Made by a program: the position numbers and the translations under genes
NCBI RefSeq assembly: GCF_017876625.1
Contig: NZ_JAGIOH010000001.1
Coordinates: 5,787,501-5,851,500 of the forward strand
Direction: 5' to 3'
Length of the DNA stretch: 64,000 nucleotides
From: Streptomyces syringium
GTDB taxonomy: Bacteria > Actinomycetota > Actinomycetes > Streptomycetales > Streptomycetaceae
The notes under the pieces: generated by a model
The model's database searches: none
Told to the model about the DNA's origin: nothing
What the model saw: the letters and a program-made list of their open reading frames with translations, nothing else
Shown here: in pieces, positions 1 to 7,025 of the stretch
How positions within the stretch are numbered: position 1 is the first letter of the stretch
How the letters are laid out: every line of letters starts with the position of its first letter

Positions 1-429
1 CTCGAGGCCCTGACCATCAGCGTCGACGCCACCGAGACCAAGGCGCTGCACGAGGAATGGTCGCGCCGTGGCCTCGACGTCCCCCTGAAGGTCCTCGACT
101 CGCCCTACCGTGAGATCACCCGGCCGATCATCGACTACGTCAAGCGGCTGCGGAAGGAAAGCCCGCGCGACGTGGTCAGCGTCTACATCCCCGAATACGT
201 GGTCGGCCACTGGTACGAGCACCTGCTGCACAACCAGAGCGCGCTGCGCCTGAAGGGCCGGCTGCTCTTCACGCCCGGCGTGATGGTCACCTCGGTGCCC
301 TGGCAGCTCGACTCCTCCGAGGCCGCCAAGCGACGGGCCCGCAAGCGCGCCGAGTGGAACGCCCCGGGTTCGGTGCGCCGCGGCCCGGTCGCGCAGCCGA
401 AGCGGGAAAAGGCCGCCACGAAGAAGTAG
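1..429 (+). CDS. APC-family permease, C-terminal part only
   Basis: The reading frame is open from base 1 and stops at 427-429, giving the last 142 residues of a protein that begins outside the window. No membrane helix is visible in this part. It is a soluble tail with the segments ITRPIIDYVKRLR and YIPEYVVGHWYEHLLHNQ, ending in a Lys/Arg-rich stretch (KRRARKRAEW ... KREKAATKK). In Streptomyces this tail belongs to large APC superfamily permeases that lie just upstream of the TRAM-domain RNA methyltransferase, as here. The permease assignment rests on that tail and on synteny, because the transmembrane core is not in view. Substrate unknown. Confidence 0.7.
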   Translation, partial: LEALTISVDATETKALHEEWSRRGLDVPLKVLDSPYREITRPIIDYVKRLRKESPRDVVSVYIPEYVVGHWYEHLLHNQSALRLKGRLLFTPGVMVTSVPWQLDSSEAAKRRARKRAEWNAPGSVRRGPVAQPKREKAATKK

Positions 430-531
430 CGCGCCGCGACGGAGCAGCGCGGTCGTCGGTGGGGTGAGGTGGGACGTAGACTCGAAGGCTGTCCCCCTCA
501 CCCCTTTTGAGTCCTCTGGAGTCGACCCGCC

Positions 532-1860
532 ATGCAGCACGAGACCGAAGCATCGCTGGTCGGCCACGAGTACGAGGTCGAGGTGGGCCCCGTCGCCCAC
601 GGCGGCCACTGCGTCGCCCGCACGGACGCGGGCCGGGTCCTGTTCGTCCGGCACGCGCTCCCCGGCGAGCGGGTCGTCGCCCGGGTGACGGAGGGCGAGT
701 CGACGTCCCGCTTCCTGCGCGCGGACGCGGTCCAGGTCCTGGAGGCCTCGAAGGACCGCGTCGAGGCCCCGTGCCCCTTCTCGGGCCCCGGCAAGTGCGG
801 CGGCTGCGACTGGCAGCACGCCAAGCCCGGCGCCCAGCGCCGCCTCAAGGGCGAGGTCATCGCCGAGCAGCTGATGCGCCTCGCGGGCCTGACCCCCGAG
901 GAAGCGGGCTGGGACGGCACGGTCGTGCCGGCCGACGGCGACAAGCTCCCGGCCGGCGAGGTCCCCGCCTGGCGCACCCGCGTGCAGTACGCGGTCGACG
1001 CCGAGGGCCACGCGGGACTGCGCAAGCACCGCTCGCACGAGGTCGAGGTCATCGACCGCTGCCTGATCGCCGCCCCGGGCGTCACGGAGCTGGGCATCGA
1101 GAAGCGCGAGTGGCCGCAGATGGCCTCCGTCGAGGCCATCGCCGCCTCCGGCTCCGGCGACCGCCAGGTGGTCCTCACCCCGAGGCCGGGCGGCCGCCTC
1201 CCGATCGTCGAGCTCGACAAGCCGGTCTCGGTCCTGCGCATCGGCGAGAAGGACAAGCAGGTCCACCCCGTCCACGGCCGCGCCTTCGTCCGCGAGCGCG
1301 CCGACGGCCGCACCTACCGCGTCGGCGAGGGCGGCTTCTGGCAGGTCCACCCGCAGGCGGCGGACATGCTGGTGAAGGCCGTCATGCAGGGCCTGATGCC
1401 CCGCAAGGGCGACATGGCCCTCGACCTCTACTGCGGCGTCGGCCTCTTCGCGGGCGCGCTCGCCGAGCGCATCGGCGACAAGGGCGCGGTGCTCGGCATC
1501 GAGTCCGGCAAGCGCGCGGTGGAGGACGCCCGCCACAACCTGAAGGACCTGGACCGGGTCCGCATCGAGCAGGGCAAGGTCGAGCAGGTCCTGCCCCGCA
1601 CCCGCATCGAGGAAGCCGACCTCATCGTCCTCGACCCGCCCCGCGCGGGCGCCGGCAAGCAGACGGTCCGCCACCTCGCCTCCCTCGGCGCCCGCCGCAT
1701 CGCCTACGTGGCCTGCGACCCGGCAGCCCTGGCCCGCGACCTGGCGTACTTCGCGGAAGAGGGCTACAAGCCGGTCAAGCTCCGGGCGTTCGACTTCTTC
1801 CCGATGACGCACCACGTGGAGTGCGTGGCGATCCTGAAGCCGGTGGCGAAGGAGGCGTGA
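532..1860 (+). CDS. TRAM-domain class I SAM-dependent RNA (uracil-5) methyltransferase, TrmA/RlmD family
   Basis: The 442-residue protein is a full-length member of the RumA/TrmA family, which methylates a uridine C5 in rRNA or tRNA. Residues about 12-70 form the TRAM RNA-binding domain (VGPVAHGGHCVAR). A Cys cluster CPFSGPGKCGGCDW at about 80-93 matches the [4Fe-4S] ligand motif of RumA. The methyltransferase core follows, with MALDLYCGVGLFAGALAERI as SAM motif I, IVLDPPRAGAGKQ as motif IV, and YVACDPAALARD carrying the nucleophilic Cys. The ATG at 532 follows a purine-rich stretch and gives the normal N-terminus; a longer overlapping frame at 507-1883 is a GC artefact. It is the last core gene before the accessory island. 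The exact target base cannot be told from sequence. Confidence 0.9.
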   Translation: MQHETEASLVGHEYEVEVGPVAHGGHCVARTDAGRVLFVRHALPGERVVARVTEGESTSRFLRADAVQVLEASKDRVEAPCPFSGPGKCGGCDWQHAKPGAQRRLKGEVIAEQLMRLAGLTPEEAGWDGTVVPADGDKLPAGEVPAWRTRVQYAVDAEGHAGLRKHRSHEVEVIDRCLIAAPGVTELGIEKREWPQMASVEAIAASGSGDRQVVLTPRPGGRLPIVELDKPVSVLRIGEKDKQVHPVHGRAFVRERADGRTYRVGEGGFWQVHPQAADMLVKAVMQGLMPRKGDMALDLYCGVGLFAGALAERIGDKGAVLGIESGKRAVEDARHNLKDLDRVRIEQGKVEQVLPRTRIEEADLIVLDPPRAGAGKQTVRHLASLGARRIAYVACDPAALARDLAYFAEEGYKPVKLRAFDFFPMTHHVECVAILKPVAKEA

Positions 1861-1892
1861 GCCGGGCCTCCGGGCGGGCGTGAAGTGGGCTA

Positions 1893-1924
1893 CGGGCGTT
1901 GTCTCGACGCTGAGATGACGCCCG
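1893..1924 (+). terminator. Hairpin terminator after the RNA methyltransferase gene
   Basis: Two 13-base arms (1893-1905 and 1912-1924) pair along their whole length with two G-T wobbles around a 6-base loop, followed by the T-containing run TTCTCATTTG. It lies 33 bases after the methyltransferase stop and marks the end of conserved DNA before the island. Confidence 0.65.
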
Positions 1925-2221
1925 TTCTCATTTGATGCTCGCCCTGATGGGGCGACAGCTGGCCGTCCTCAGCGTCTAGCAGGTCGGTCGATCAGTCATC
2001 TCCGTACCGCCTCCGGGCGAACGCCCCGTCCAGGCCTGGGCCAGGTGGGTACCTGGGATTGTCTGCCGTGCGAGGGCCGTTCTCCTCGATGTCCTCCTGC
2101 AGCCTGCCGGTCGGCTTGGCGCTTCTCCCGTCGCCGTCGATGCACGCGCCACTGTTTCTGCCGACTCCGCGGTCACACCATTGCTTCCGCTGGAGCAGGT
2201 CGGAGTTGCTTCGCGTCTCGC

Positions 2222-2365
2222 GTCCACAGTGTTGTCAGATACCGTGTGAGCAGCGATTGCGAGTTTGGTGTCGGCGTCGATGGTGCCCTGCATGGACGCC
2301 GGGAACCGGTGGTTCTGTACGGAGGCACCGACCTTCCGGTCACCCACCGGGACCAGCGTGCCGTT
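2222..2365 (-). pseudogene. Remnant of an IS5-type transposase
   Basis: The minus strand reads NGTLVPVGDRKVGASVQN, then HRFPASMQGTIDADTKLAIA. This resembles the catalytic core of the DDE transposases common in Streptomyces IS5-like elements (DGTL(I/V)PV.DR.VGAS..N.RFSA..Q...DADTRLV.A). Only about 48 residues are recognisable, the first catalytic Asp is replaced by Asn, and the sequence on both sides does not continue the transposase. No terminal inverted repeats were found. The rest of the 570-base gap between the methyltransferase and the next gene shows nothing else I can name. This is a decayed scar, and a sign that the island boundary has seen insertions. Confidence 0.5.
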
Positions 2366-2430
2366 ATGGCGATCTGGTGCCGGCGCAGGAAGCTTGGGGG
2401 TGGTGGGGGTTGGCACTTGCTGGGGTGGCG

Positions 2431-3096
2431 TCAGGGCTGGGATGCCGGGAGTGCGGGAGAGCTGTTCATCCAGGCTGCATCGAACTGCTGAAGAGCGATG
2501 GAGTACAGGAGTCCGGGCGCCCGGGCGTACAGGCACGGGGAGTTCCTGCCGTGAGCGGAGCTGCTGTAGAAGGTGAGGTAGGCAGCCCGGTCCGTTGCGA
2601 TCACGCGGCACGTGTTGGGCAGGTTGAAGTTGCGAAGCTCGAAGTTGCGTTGTGAGCGGGTGGCGCGGGTCAGGTAAGCCATGTTCGTCCGGACCTGGTT
2701 CCTGAGCAGGGCCGGGGTGAAGCCGGAATCGAACCGGCGCACGTCGTGCGAGCGCCGGTCAAGCCAGGAGTCACCTTGGGTGCGATGGTCGGGCAGTAGG
2801 ACCTGAATGGAATCCGGGGATAGCTCACCCGACCATAGGGGGGAGAAGACCTCGCGGGTGAGCACGTTTCCGCGCCCTGCCAGGACCTTGATCCAGCGAG
2901 CCCGGCTCAGGTCACGTGAGATGTCCTGCTCGGTGGCCGACTGATGACGGTACACGCGGCCGAGTCCTGTGCCGGTACACCAAGAGCAGGCGGCGATCAG
3001 CCACCACAGTGGGCGTGAGCCGCGTAGAAGGCCGAGGACGAGCACGATGATGCTGGCTGCCAGAGAACTGAGTATCCCGAACAGGAAATCAGTCAT
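2431..3096 (-). CDS. Small membrane-anchored protein, PLD-like/DUF5919-like (third gene of the conflict operon)
   Basis: The protein is 221 residues from the ATG at 3096. This start is chosen because AGGGAG lies 9 bases upstream; the ATG at 3105 is too close to it. Residues about 4-45 form two hydrophobic helices (LFGILSSLAASIIVLVLGLL and LWWLIAACSWCTG). The soluble part begins with WIKVLAGRGNVLT, followed by IQVLLPD and a C-terminal segment of the type CRVIATDRAAYLTFY ... LLYSIALQQFDAAW. That layout resembles PLD-fold proteins of the DUF5919 kind, which are often associated with signalling and conflict genes, but no HKD catalytic motif is visible. It lies 49 bases after the phosphorylase-like gene on the same strand and probably shares its transcript. 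Family call tentative. Confidence 0.5.
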   Translation of the reverse strand: MTDFLFGILSSLAASIIVLVLGLLRGSRPLWWLIAACSWCTGTGLGRVYRHQSATEQDISRDLSRARWIKVLAGRGNVLTREVFSPLWSGELSPDSIQVLLPDHRTQGDSWLDRRSHDVRRFDSGFTPALLRNQVRTNMAYLTRATRSQRNFELRNFNLPNTCRVIATDRAAYLTFYSSSAHGRNSPCLYARAPGLLYSIALQQFDAAWMNSSPALPASQP

Positions 3097-3145
3097 GCGA
3101 GTCATCTCCCTGTGGTTGGGGTGATCCTGACTGTTTGATTCGTGA

Positions 3146-4048
3146 TCAACAGAGGTATGATAGGAGTCGCCGTAGGATGTGCGCGGCGTTTCGGGCTGCG
3201 AGTTCGTGATATCCGTGGCCTTTCTTCTCATCGGCGTTGTCGGATACTCCTCGGATGACGATCCATCCAGGGTTGATTGCGCCATGGAAGGAATTCTCCT
3301 GCCAGTATTGACTCAGTCCTCCGGCTTCCATATCAACCGCCAGAACCTTCTCGTGATAGTTCGTGAGGTAGCTTCGGATTTCGCTCTCGCGGTCGGCGAT
3401 GACTGCTTCACCTGACCCGATCACTCCCGGGTAGACCTCGAATTCATCCGAGGCGTTCGCAGTGAGCTGACCGTGTACGCGTGCTGGGGTTCCGTGATCG
3501 GTAAAGAAGGCGTTCACCGCATGGACGACTGGCGCCGGCGACTGTCGATGCTCCCCGCGTCGACGAACTGCCCCTCGCGGATTGATCTTGCGATTCTCGT
3601 AGTAGACGATGTCAGTGGAGATGATGACGTTGCCGATGCGGGCGTGCTCGTCGTGGATGCCGCCACCCACACCGACCAGGGCCCACAGACGCGGGTCGTA
3701 GTGGCGACGCAGGTTCTCCAGGGCGGCCATCGCCGATCGCTGCCCCTGGCTCTGGCTCTGAGTGGCCACGATGCGGATGGTCGATTCCGGTGTGGTGTGT
3801 TCGCCTCGATAGAAATATAGTCCGCTAGGTTCTTTGTGGCGCTCCAATTTTAACTCGTCTACGACAGAGCGCAGTTCCTCGCTCAGGATTGTGACTACTC
3901 CGACGTCCCATATAGCGGACCGTTCGGCGGCGGGAGTGCCCGTGTTGAAGTAAGGGGTGGCTGTGGAGACATGGGCATTATCTCCGACGGCGTTGTTACT
4001 GAAGTTGTTGTTGTCGCCGTGACTGACGATGCCTCGATTGGTGATCAC
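3146..4048 (-). CDS. Nucleoside-phosphorylase-fold (PNP_UDP) effector with N-terminal amyloid-like motif
   Basis: The 300-residue protein starts at GTG 4048, with GGAGG 6 bases upstream and a 4-base GTGA overlap with the preceding stop, so translation is coupled. Residues 6-27 carry GDNNNFSNNAVG, an Asn-rich motif repeated at the C-terminus of the upstream gene. From about residue 45 the PNP/MTA nucleosidase fold follows: WDVGVVTILSEE, then LWALVGVGGGI, then AVDMEAGG (the ribose-binding Met-Glu) and VIRGVSDNAD (the catalytic Asp). These signature residues look intact. Stand-alone PNP domains are known phage-defence effectors that cleave ATP or other purine nucleotides (Detocs, some CBASS and Avs systems). 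I infer such a role here; a metabolic nucleosidase is less likely given the partner gene. A TTA codon is at 3851-3853. Confidence 0.7.
   Translation of the reverse strand: MITNRGIVSHGDNNNFSNNAVGDNAHVSTATPYFNTGTPAAERSAIWDVGVVTILSEELRSVVDELKLERHKEPSGLYFYRGEHTTPESTIRIVATQSQSQGQRSAMAALENLRRHYDPRLWALVGVGGGIHDEHARIGNVIISTDIVYYENRKINPRGAVRRRGEHRQSPAPVVHAVNAFFTDHGTPARVHGQLTANASDEFEVYPGVIGSGEAVIADRESEIRSYLTNYHEKVLAVDMEAGGLSQYWQENSFHGAINPGWIVIRGVSDNADEKKGHGYHELAARNAAHILRRLLSYLC
3968..4033 (-). repeat. Asn-rich amyloid-like motif, copy in the PNP effector (residues 6-27)
   Basis: The encoded segment has the pattern GI...GDNNNFSNNAVGDNAHV. It matches the C-terminal motif of the upstream membrane protein at 15 of 22 positions. 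The DNA is also alike, with the shared run TTGTTGTTGTCGCCG read on the plus strand. It lies ahead of the catalytic domain, the usual position for a receiving motif in receptor-effector pairs. Confidence 0.6.
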
Positions 4049-5793
4049 TGATGTCCTCCACTGTTGGGGTTCGAGCCTGTCGGCTGGTTCGCAGAGACGC
4101 CGACCTGAGCTTCGTTGCCGACGGCGTTGTTGTTGAAGTTGTTGTTGTCGCCGAAGTTGAAGATGCCACTGTTGATGATCTTGAGTGCGCGGTCATTGAA
4201 CTCGGATATGTCCACATCCCTGGCGTGCAGGAAGTCGCTGGCAGCCCGGAGTAGCCGCCTCTCGATCGTCTTCATTCGGCCCAGGATGTCGCTCTTCTCC
4301 AGCTGGATCTTGGACCATGTTTGGGCTGATCTCTCTCGTACGCTTATTCGGCTGCCGATCAAGACGTTGCGGATCGGTATAGAGGTGAGGTCGCGAGGGA
4401 GTACGGCGGCCTTGCTCAGGGTGTAGAAGTAGCGGGCGATCCGCCATGAGTTCTGGATTTCCAAAGGCAGCGCGGCCAGCTCGCGGAACGCTGCCCAGAT
4501 GACGGCCATGGCTCCGTGGTGACCGAATTCCTCCGTCTGCTGGAAGGATCTCGGCGTGTGGGCGAGGACGCATGCTGCTGTAGAGATCATCAAAGTGCGT
4601 CCCTGCAGGCTGACGTGCAACATGACGGTCGCGACGAACTCCGACCCCGCTGTGGGGGTAACGACTTCGAGGAAGTGGTGTTGCTTGGTGCCAGGCGTGT
4701 TGATGATGTCGCGCAGGTCGGCCTCGTCGAACTCCTGCGGAAGGAGTGAGCGATCTACTGCCACATCGGTCTCGGCTACGTAGATGCGGTCGCGGACCTG
4801 TGTGGGAAGCCGGACTTCCTGGCTGTCGCTGTCCAGGAGCTGAACAGCCTCGCGCAGGTATTCGACCAGTTCGTGTGCTTGAAAGGGGGGTACGGGGTGT
4901 TCGCGTTCATGGAGCGGTGCCTCGTCGTTGCCGGGGCGCAGCAACTGGATACTCATCGGTGGGTTCCACTGGTAGACGAGTTCGCCCGCCCCGATGAATG
5001 GCGACTCGTCCCCGAAGAGCGTGAACATGGTGAGGTCGTCCTCGTCCTCGCCCTCGTCCTCGCTGTGACGGGGGCGGCGGTATACGGCACAGACGTGACG
5101 CTGCTGTAAGTCCGCCGCTCGTTGCCGGCCGGACAGGCGTGTGGGCCTAAGAGATGACGCACGCAAGATGTGGTCGAGCACCAGCTGACGTGCGGCGCCG
5201 ATGCTGAGGCACATGAGCATGATTCCTGCGGCCACTTGGAGGGCCATCGTGGCGTGGCCCGGATGGGCAAGCGCGACGGTCAGGCCGGTCAGCGCCAGGG
5301 AGAGCGCGGCGGCACCGATGCGTCTGAGTGCACGTCCCTTCTCGGAATGCCTTCGGGGGGGAAACGGCCTGAAGGGGTGCCGACGGCCTCGTGCAGGCCC
5401 CAGTCCGCGGCGCTTGGGCTTCTGCCTCGGCCGCGGTTCCCAGTCGACCTTCCGGAGCACCATGGTGAGGCGGAGTAGCCATAGGAAGGCGAGGCCGCAG
5501 ATGACGAGGATGCTGGTGGGCAGGGCACCCGCGACAGCTGGGGTAACCGCTGCCCCTACCAGTGTCATGCGGAGGAGCGCATTCAGCGCGGCCGCCCGCC
5601 ACGCATGGTGCATGACGGGAACGATGTCGAACCCGTAAGACGGGGCGACCCTGCGGTGCGGTGCGGTGCAAACCTTGTCGATCACGAGGTCGCGAAATCG
5701 TTCGTCCACGTACACGCCGGTGCATAAGTGACGGGTGGCGGCGCTGGGTTCGCCGGTCGCTTCCTTGGCCGGTGGCACATCGGAAGTGATCAT
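4045..5793 (-). CDS. Four-helix membrane protein of unknown family with C-terminal amyloid-like motif (first gene of the conflict operon)
   Basis: The protein is 582 residues from the ATG at 5793; a longer frame reaching 5949 would run across the operator and is rejected. I do not recognise a named family. Residues about 66-113 and 160-215 hold two pairs of hydrophobic helices separated by a very basic loop (RQKPKRRGLGPARGRRH). An acidic stretch (HSEDEGEDEDD) and a soluble region of about 300 residues follow, with FTLFGDESPFIGAGELVYQW and a helical end (RMKTIERRLLRAASDFL). The tail carries GIFNFGDNNNFNNNAVG, the same motif as the N-terminus of the next gene. This suggests a membrane sensor that passes a signal to the PNP protein by motif co-assembly. 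A TTA codon is at 5107-5109. Confidence 0.6.
   Translation of the reverse strand: MITSDVPPAKEATGEPSAATRHLCTGVYVDERFRDLVIDKVCTAPHRRVAPSYGFDIVPVMHHAWRAAALNALLRMTLVGAAVTPAVAGALPTSILVICGLAFLWLLRLTMVLRKVDWEPRPRQKPKRRGLGPARGRRHPFRPFPPRRHSEKGRALRRIGAAALSLALTGLTVALAHPGHATMALQVAAGIMLMCLSIGAARQLVLDHILRASSLRPTRLSGRQRAADLQQRHVCAVYRRPRHSEDEGEDEDDLTMFTLFGDESPFIGAGELVYQWNPPMSIQLLRPGNDEAPLHEREHPVPPFQAHELVEYLREAVQLLDSDSQEVRLPTQVRDRIYVAETDVAVDRSLLPQEFDEADLRDIINTPGTKQHHFLEVVTPTAGSEFVATVMLHVSLQGRTLMISTAACVLAHTPRSFQQTEEFGHHGAMAVIWAAFRELAALPLEIQNSWRIARYFYTLSKAAVLPRDLTSIPIRNVLIGSRISVRERSAQTWSKIQLEKSDILGRMKTIERRLLRAASDFLHARDVDISEFNDRALKIINSGIFNFGDNNNFNNNAVGNEAQVGVSANQPTGSNPNSGGHQ
4102..4167 (-). repeat. Asn-rich amyloid-like motif, copy at the C-terminus of the membrane protein
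   Basis: It encodes GIFNFGDNNNFNNNAVGNEA followed by QV, then a flexible Ser/Gly/Asn tail of 18 residues. It pairs with the motif at 3968-4033 in the neighbouring gene. The motif sits at the very end of one protein and the very start of the next. Confidence 0.6.
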
Positions 5794-5815
5794 GCCCTGC
5801 CCTTGCCTCGTAAGG

Positions 5816-5836
5816 TTATGGTCTGTGGGACCATAA
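5816..5836. promoter_or_regulatory. Perfect palindromic operator between the Nudix regulator and the membrane protein/PNP operon
   Basis: The arms TTATGGTC (5816-5823) and GACCATAA (5829-5836) are perfect inverted repeats around the 5-base spacer TGTGG. The site is 22 bases upstream of the minus-strand ATG (5793) and 87 bases upstream of the chosen GTG (5924) of the Nudix-winged-helix gene. NrtR-type regulators bind palindromes of about this size, so this is the likely binding site of the adjacent regulator and would control both directions. Confidence 0.6.
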
Positions 5837-5923
5837 GTGCCGAGGGTGTTTAAGTCAATACGACCTTTAGGGGCTCTGGTGGATGAGTGGCTGAAAGACT
5901 CCACTGAAGTGGAGGCATCGTGG

Positions 5924-6601
5924 GTGACGGTGGACTTGGCGATCTTCACTGTCAGGGGCGATCAGTTGATGGTGCTCCTGATCGAGCGCGGGCTGGAGCC
6001 CTTCCGCGGTCGGCCCGCACTGCCTGGTGGCTACGTCCAGAAGGACGAGACCTTGCGTGAGGGGGCGCTGCGTGAACTCTGGGAGGAGGCCGGGATCGAC
6101 GGCAGCCGACTGCACTTGGAGCAGCTCGGTGCCTACGGAGATCCTCGACGCGACCCGAGGGGAAGGGTAGTCACCATCGCCTATCTCGCCCTGGGGCCGG
6201 ATCTTCCCGTTCCTGTGGGTGGTACCGACGCCGAGCGTGCCTACTGGGCCCCTGTGTCAGAACTGGCGGAAGGTGCGGGGGAGCTGGCGTTCGATCACTT
6301 GATCATCCTCACGGATGCCCTGGAGGAGATCCGTAGGAAGCTGGAGTACACCGCTGTCGCCACAGTCTTCTGCGGAGAGTCGTTCACCCTGAGCGAGCTG
6401 CGCACTGTCTATGAAGTGATCTGGGGGCAGCATCTGGATCCGAGCAACTTCCGCCGCAAAGTGCTCAACACCGCGGGGTTCGTGAAACCCACAGGGGAAC
6501 AGCGGCTGCCCCCCACCGGTCGTCCAGCCGCCCTCTATAGCCGGGGAAGTGCGTGGCTGCTCAGCCCGCCCTTGCTACGCGGCGCCAGCCACCCCGCATA
6601 G
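5924..6601 (+). CDS. Nudix-winged-helix transcriptional regulator, NrtR-like
   Basis: From GTG 5924 the protein has 225 residues and opens with MTVDLAIFTV, the normal start of this family. GGAGG at 5911-5915 sits 8 bases upstream and decides this start; an upstream GTG at 5837 would touch the palindrome. Residues 36-58 contain a complete Nudix box (GYVQKDE, then RELWEEAGI), so hydrolase activity is possible. In many NrtR repressors this box is degenerate and the domain only binds ADP-ribose-type ligands. Residues about 150-205 form the winged helix (FTLSELRTVYEVIWG ... NFRRKVLNTAGFV). It diverges from the membrane protein/PNP operon and probably represses it in response to a nucleotide metabolite. 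No NAD biosynthesis gene is nearby, so a classical NAD role is unlikely. Confidence 0.8.
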   Translation: MTVDLAIFTVRGDQLMVLLIERGLEPFRGRPALPGGYVQKDETLREGALRELWEEAGIDGSRLHLEQLGAYGDPRRDPRGRVVTIAYLALGPDLPVPVGGTDAERAYWAPVSELAEGAGELAFDHLIILTDALEEIRRKLEYTAVATVFCGESFTLSELRTVYEVIWGQHLDPSNFRRKVLNTAGFVKPTGEQRLPPTGRPAALYSRGSAWLLSPPLLRGASHPA

Positions 6602-7025
6602 CGGGCCTCGGGCTTAGACGGGCACGTGAAAGGCATTCCGGTCAGGCTTGGCTCAAGGCCGTTCCGGCGAGCGTTCGAGACGTACCGGATGCGTTTGAGG
6701 GCAGTAAGGATGTTGCCGAGATCGAGGACGGACTGCGGCCTGGCCTCTGGGGGCTTGGGGGTTACCGCACTGGTGGCCCCTCCACCAATGGCAAGCGGTG
6801 AGCATGGAATGAACTCTGCCCGGGAGCCTGCCACTGGGGTAAAACCCGTTCGGCAGGCCTGGTCGTCGGTCATGGCGCTCGATTGACTATCCGGCCGCCG
6901 CGCAGCCGGTGGTTGAGGGGCCGTGCCAAGTGCCGACGCGAGAGAGGATTGTTGCGAGGTGGCTTGTCTTGCTGCTGGGCTCGTCACCGCGTCGCGTGTG
7001 GCGGGAACGCTCACTCCGTTCCTGC
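6602..7025. other. 424-base gap with no recognised gene
   Basis: Short open frames occur on both strands, including one of 170 codons on the minus strand (6535-7047), but none has a ribosome binding site or a recognisable motif. The segment between two convergent genes is probably decayed island DNA. Confidence 0.4.

Noticed and set aside
507..1883. Long Arg/Gly-rich frame overlapping the RNA methyltransferase.
   Set aside because: It is a +2-shifted shadow of a well-recognised gene, with typical GC-rich low-complexity composition.
2722..2738. A tRNA T-arm-like sequence on the minus strand (5-bp stem with loop TTCGATT).
   Set aside because: No acceptor, D or anticodon arms can be folded around it; the only complementary 5' arm gives about 60 nt. 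It lies inside the coding region of the DUF5919-like gene.
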